Of a stretch of 64,000 bases of DNA, positions 59,129 through 64,000 are shown piece after piece. The DNA is from Sambucus nigra (taxonomy: Eukaryota; Streptophyta; Magnoliopsida; Dipsacales; Adoxaceae): positions 10,455,302 through 10,519,301 of the forward strand of contig OX422215.1 of NCBI GenBank assembly GCA_949130495.1, in the 5' to 3' direction. Numbering within the stretch: the first letter of the stretch is position 1; each line of letters opens with the position of its first letter. The notes below the pieces were generated by a model. It was not told the origin of the DNA. It was given only the letters and a program-made list of their open reading frames with translations, and searched no databases. A program made the translations under genes and the position numbers.

Positions 59129-59853
59129 GTTTGGTCAGCAAGCTACGAATGGGTTGTTTTCTCCAAAAACCCAAAATTCCCAAAAATCATTTTATTCATC
59201 TTCTAACCCTTTCTCATCAATCCAAACATATATATAACATCAAACTTCATTGTATAACTCATCCCAACGATTTTATAACCTCCAATCCATATATACACAA
59301 CAAATCTAAGATTTTACCCAAAATCTAGGTTTTACATATTCAACCCAAAATTCACAATTTAAATCACAAATCATGAAATAAATGATACACAGTAATTATT
59401 TAGCAAGTTTAATCACTTGCCTCGAGTTTGTAGAGGTTGAATCGTCCTCGAAATCACGGATTGTCGGAAACCCAAGCTTTTTCCTCTTTCTCTTTTCTTT
59501 TCTTCTTCTCTTTCTTTTTCTCTCTTTCTTTCTATTTCTCTCTTATGAGAATTGTTTCTCCCGTAGGCATAATAAGCCTCAATTCTAAAATACACAACTT
59601 TAAATCATAATACACACTTTAAATGATTCAGTAACTCTAATTTGAGCCAAACGAACTTAAAATATTTCAGAACCCAAATAGACCCCAAGTACAGTTATTT
59701 CGACTATCTCGACCCTTCCAGAAACAATCGCACCCTCAGAATCGTCATTCGAATCACGTTTTAACAACATCAAATTTTGACCTCAAATGTCAATTTGATA
59801 ATTCTCCAAATGAAATAATATTTTTTTTCTCCCAAAAATCTCGGGGTATTACA

Positions 59854-59866
59854 GACTTCCCCACTT
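59854..59866 (-). promoter_or_regulatory. Element G polypurine tract
   Basis: On the minus strand it reads AAGTGGGGAAGTC before the LTR. It is weaker than in A and B. Confidence 0.7.
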
Positions 59867-60902
59867 ACAAGAATTTCATCCTCAAAATTAAGCTAAGCCT
59901 AATACTCCAAAGCTCCGCTAGTCTCTACTACACTTATCCTCACTAACACTATACCCAAACCTCCCACTCGTCACGATGAATTGTTTTAGTTTTATATAAC
60001 CAATTATAACAAATACGACGCCCATACAACCTTTATTCGAGCTCTACTCTTATAAACATAATTAGGCTTATCGTGCCTCATATAGTACCATGACTCTAAT
60101 TATACATAAATTATACTAACATACTAATAATATAATAATTTTAAAGGGTCCAAACTCCTCTCAATTCCTGACATTCGCTACTTTCATGCGGGGGAGGTCT
60201 CGCAAGCGAAATCCAAACAAGGAACCCTCCCAATACACTAATATGTAGCGACGTCGGGGATTGAGAGTTTGTTAGATCGGGACTAGAGTTTAAAAATATC
60301 TTTGTGGAAATCATTTTTGGTATGGCCCAAAGGCCCTATAGAAAGTTTTATTTTGAAAATAGTTTACATTTAAAACAGTTTATGTCTTTCGACATTTAAA
60401 TATAATACCTAATGCCCAAGACACAAGGTTTTAATATTTATCATACTCATAATAATATATAGTTCTCACAATTAACATAATTATGAGATAAAATCTCTTA
60501 CTCATCAATAATCCACTAAATTCTGAATCATTTCAGTAATAATGTCTCTCATCATAATAATATATTGCCATAATCTAGACTCTTCCATAACTGGAATATA
60601 ACAAATTTATAAGTCTAGCACGACTATAAAAATAAGTAGCTTTATCATTAATACTCAACACATTACAACAATTCTTACATTCATAAAAAAGATATAGCTC
60701 TCTTTGACCAAATTGTAAAATAATCTATTCTCTCAAAAGATAATAATATAAGAGCCTCACTTGCTCAACATTCCCTTTCGGGTCATTCCATACATAATAA
60801 GGTTATATCATTACCCTCTCATAACTATATTACACACAATACTCCCCAACCTTCATATAGCATAATCCTATTCACAAAGAAAATAACTTACATCATACCT
60901 CT
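59867..60902. other. Element G interior without genes
   Basis: This is where pol would lie, yet no RT, RNase H or integrase motif is seen. It contains one copy of the LTR repeat (60,170-60,245) and AT-rich filler. Confidence 0.6.
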
Positions 60903-61941
60903 CTAGTCTGATTTCATCTCTTCATCTATGGGTTCCCACACAAAGTCTCCTGGCCTAAAATGACCTCGAATCTGCTGTAAGGGTTGCACATCCAAAACTT
61001 CCTCAAAACGTGATCCTTTACCTCTTTTAGGAAAATCTCTCTTCCTATGAACAAATTCTTTACAAAAGAAACATCTACCCGCAAATCCTCTCTGCCCATC
61101 TTGAGGAACATAACGATGTTGCGATCCTCTATAATACTTCTTATACTCTCTAGCATTACTAGCATTCTCACTACCAGACCTACTTGATGAACCCGAATCT
61201 CTATAGTTCTTACCCCCTTGCGAACGATGACGATATTCATGACACTGTAACAGTGCCGCATTCACTACCTCGACGAAAGTCACTAACGCTGGGTTCCCTA
61301 ATAATGCTGCCGAATTTTCCCATTTAATCCTCGCATAAACTTTGATATTCGCTCCTCTTCTGTAATTACCTCATCGGGTACTAAATTTGCCAATCGAGTA
61401 AATTCCTCTTCATACTTGGCCACCGTTCTATTACCTTGAAACACAACCATTAATTTCCTCCACAATTCCTTCTGAATCGAGGAAATAAATACCTTCGATC
61501 AAAAAGTTTCCAAAAATCTATTAGGGGTAATGTATCTCTTTGTTCTAATGTGGTGACAGACTCCCACCATTGGAGAGCTTCTCCCGTTAACTTAAAGGTG
61601 GCTAGAAATTGCTTCTACACCTCAGTACACTCAACCATACGGAGGTGCCTCTGCATACTATTCTTCCATTGACTTGCAGCCATAGCATCAATTCCCCCTG
61701 AAAACTCTGGAGGATTCCCCTTACAAAAATCTTCCCGTACTCTTTCCCATAAAGACGGTCCTGAATGGGCTTGGGCTGCTTGAACTGCAGGTTGCTGTGC
61801 CATCGCAGAAATGGCAGCAGTTACTGCTTGTGCCACAATACTGACAACTTCATCTGTAGTCATAGTCCTTTGAGGCAATTGGGGTTCCACACTCTCAGCC
61901 CCTTTATTTTCCCTGCCTGAATGACCTCTCTTCGATGGCAT
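60903..61941 (-). pseudogene. gag: Element G Gag, broken and truncated
   Basis: The start ATG at 61,941 (MPSKRGHSG) matches the start context of A and B. The gag core (WERVREDFCKGNPPEFSGG) runs to TAG at 61,615-61,617, where the related copies have CAG (VQKQ). Beyond it, shifted frames show [16 protein letters not shown] and then, in 60,903-61,283, FVEVVNAALLQCHEY and a knuckle CFFCKEFVHRKRDF that lost its last cysteine (Phe instead). The end VWEPIDEEMKSD resembles the end of a Tekay chromodomain, which suggests everything between was deleted. Confidence 0.75.
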
Positions 61942-62107
61942 CTGAAACAAGAACAAGTGTATCACAAAGCCTTTCAAATGTTTTCTCATCACAGAAAAAA
62001 ATATGGAGGTATGAACACAACGGTCCTAATAATAGGGCTCTACTTCAAGAACGCTTACGGAAGATCACAGTAAACCCACACATATCCTAAAGACACTAGA
62101 ACCTGAT

Positions 62108-62121
62108 GCTTTGATACCACC
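62108..62121 (-). promoter_or_regulatory. Element G primer-binding site (tRNA-Met type)
   Basis: On the minus strand it reads GGTGGTATCAAAGC, one change from the A and B sites. Confidence 0.88.
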
Positions 62122-62990
62122 TGTGACACCTCGCTGAAAATATTAATGGGTGGCCATCCCTATACTAAAATAATCAAGAATCTCAAGCGGATCATTCTCA
62201 GCATCTACTGACAATTCTAAAATAAATACGACTCACAACCCATTATTACAAAAAGAGGGTGTCAAACAAGACCATGCAACAACTAACCAACAACATAACT
62301 CTAAATATGATAAGAGACACACACATGCTCAAATGATATAAAGGAGACTAATAAAAGAGTACAACACAATGTACGAAATAAAATACCCGAATAGGTTGTC
62401 GGGTCACAAACAATACAACAGTCTGAGAAATAAAATATAAAAGTGCTACAATACAACACTTGGGTATAAACCCGATACACGAACTGAATCCTAATCTAGA
62501 TACACAAAAGATAGGAATCGGCTATATTGAAATACTGCAACAGTCTGCTAATGCCACAACTCCACAAGTACACTAGATGGATATCATTAATGGCGTCCTT
62601 GCGGAGGAACACCTAGAATAATACAATATATACATAGCAAGAAAAAATATAAACGGGTCAGAGCCCGAGGTGTGAAAACATTTTATAGCAATGCATTATG
62701 ACATGATTAAAGTGGAGTTGCACTCTCCATAAAATCCAACTCACCTCTCAACTAAAGCGCGCAACTAAACGTATGCACATGATCTCCAATTAATTTTCCA
62801 AATCTATCTAAGGGCAAAGTAATCTAACTTACTTCCAATTTATACTCATCTAAATTCCATCTAAAACATATCCTTCAATTTCTAATACTATCGATCTCAA
62901 TTATTCGTTCTCATACTTAACATATAAAGTTTACATAAATATTTTCTTACTAGAATTTCTCATATTCTAGTTATGCCATAAATATATACA

Positions 62991-62995
62991 TATAT

Positions 62996-63092
<97 letters not shown>

Positions 63093-63101
63093 TATATATA
63101 T
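62991..63101. repeat. Long TA microsatellite in element G LTR
   Basis: More than 45 TA units with two GATA interruptions. Confidence 0.95.
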
Positions 63102-63146
63102 TATCATCTAAGTGCTAAGGACTAAACTTCTCCAAATTCTTAATAC

Positions 63147-63575
63147 TGCACTGCGGTTCGTGCGTGGGACGTCTCGCAAGCGAAATCCAAACAAAGAATC
63201 CCCCCGACACACTACCCCTTGGCAGTATTGATTATCAAGATTCATTATTCCCTAAATGCATGACGCGTATAACCCAAGTTCTTAATTAATGTAATTAATT
63301 AATTTTATTATCCTCAATTCTCAATAGTGCACGGCGTTTCATGCGTGGGACATCACGCAAGAGAAATCCAAACAAGGAACCCCCTGATACACTACTCCTG
63401 GCACTGTCGATCGTCGAGATATATACACTAATATATAAATATGATCACTAAGGACTGACTTCTCCTCACTCCCAACATTACACTGCGTTTCGTGTGTGGG
63501 AGGTCTCGCAAGCGAAATTCAAACAAGGAACCCCCCCCCCCCCCCGATACACTACTCCTTGGAAATGTTGGTCGT
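63147..63575. repeat. Three spaced 80-bp repeats in element G right LTR
   Basis: Counterparts of 57,237-57,660. The last unit has a C run of about 15, against about 9 in the left LTR. Confidence 0.88.
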
Positions 63576-64000
63576 TAAGGTCCATTATGCCCTCGATACC
63601 CAAAGTAACATATATACTCATATAATTACTACTCTTCATTTTTTCATAATTGATTCATCACAATTTAAGTCTGGTTAAAATCTCCGGGAATGAGATTCAA
63701 GCAATCTTCTTATGTCTCTTTACTTTAGAGACAAATATGATATCACATAATCATATACAATTAATATACTATTCACATAAGTATAATAATAACCATCCCA
63801 ACGAGATATAACTCGAGGATGCAGGTTCTCAATGCTATCATCTACCAGGGAATCACTCACATATCATCCTGGGTACCAACGGTCGAAATCTCACACCGCC
63901 TTGGCAAAAAACATATCACAACATACAGGAAGCGGTCATTGTTCCTCCCCAAAAATGATATGAAACATGCCCACCACGTCTCACCCCTAATAAAAACAAT

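Larger units (their letters stand above)
56254..59853 (-). repeat. Element G LTR (3' LTR in element orientation)
   Basis: About 3.6 kb. It contains TA microsatellites (57,151-57,188 and 58,194-58,248), three copies of a C-tract repeat (57,237-57,660), a palindrome array (58,995-59,128) and an exon-like block ending CGAG|GCAAGT near 59,420. Confidence 0.85.
56254..64000 (-). mobile_element. Element G: Tekay-related element lacking pol (minus strand, runs off window)
   Basis: The left LTR ends at 59,853 and the right LTR starts at 62,122 and continues past 64,000. The interior is 2,268 bp: PBS, a gag remnant, and no RT, RNase H or integrase core. The Gag start, the GTGTCACA/TGTAATACC LTR ends and the PPT agree with the Tekay pattern of A and B. 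The LTR sequence is a different family. Its left edge is uncertain by a few bases (56,254-56,258). The right TSD is outside the window, so boundaries are unproven. Confidence 0.83.
62122..64000 (-). repeat. Element G LTR (5' LTR in element orientation), cut by the window end
   Basis: 1,879 bp visible, matching the left LTR from TGACACC onwards with many substitutions and indels. A TA tract is at 62,991-63,101, and the three C-tract repeats are at about 63,150, 63,327 and 63,481. Confidence 0.87.

Overview
This window looks like nuclear, gene-poor DNA from a flowering plant. It is built almost entirely of retrotransposons: Tekay- and Reina-type chromoviruses (Ty3/gypsy), a Sirevirus-type Ty1/copia element, an RTE-like LINE, gag-only elements and a small MITE. 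I found no intact host gene. Element identity rests on protein motifs, LTR pairs, primer-binding sites (all matching the 3' end of a tRNA-Met), polypurine tracts and target-site duplications (TSDs). The species cannot be named from the sequence.

Layout. Positions 1 to about 51,240 are one broken-up LINE with other elements nested in it. The LINE endonuclease part (1-515) is cut by element E, an old Reina-type gypsy element (516-47,408, TSD g/a-aact). E is cut three times: by element A (Tekay gypsy, minus strand, 4,053-14,851, TSD caata), by element D (gag-only LTR element, minus strand, 15,869-25,347, TSD catga) and by element C (Sirevirus copia, plus strand, 26,539-46,271, TSD catcc). C's 3' LTR is itself cut by element B (Tekay gypsy, minus strand, 34,930-45,709, TSD gctgg). 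The LINE resumes at 47,409, is cut again by element F (non-autonomous LTR element, 48,113-49,912, TSD attat), and ends near 51,240. A 128-bp MITE sits in only one of F's LTRs. The 5' part of E (725-4,047) also holds a short chloroplast rpl22-like fragment and an unassigned LTR-like segment (H).

From 51,241 to 56,253 there is low-information DNA with a decayed copia gag fragment, a possible broken exon-intron piece and large GAA and GATA microsatellites. Element G (56,254 to beyond 64,000, minus strand) is a Tekay-type element with about 3.6-kb LTRs whose interior holds only a broken gag, and its second LTR runs off the window.

How the parts relate. LTR divergence counted by eye fits the nesting: C about 2.5%, B inside it about 0.9%, D about 0.3%, A about 5%, F and E much more. 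A, B and C have gag and pol, but every copy carries stops or frameshifts, so none is autonomous as read. D encodes an unusual protein with seven CCHC zinc knuckles in 43-45-residue modules. The most striking cross-family pattern is an array of about 12-bp palindromes spaced about 22 bp apart, found in the LTRs of A, B, C and G and in segment H. Each family has its own palindrome sequence.
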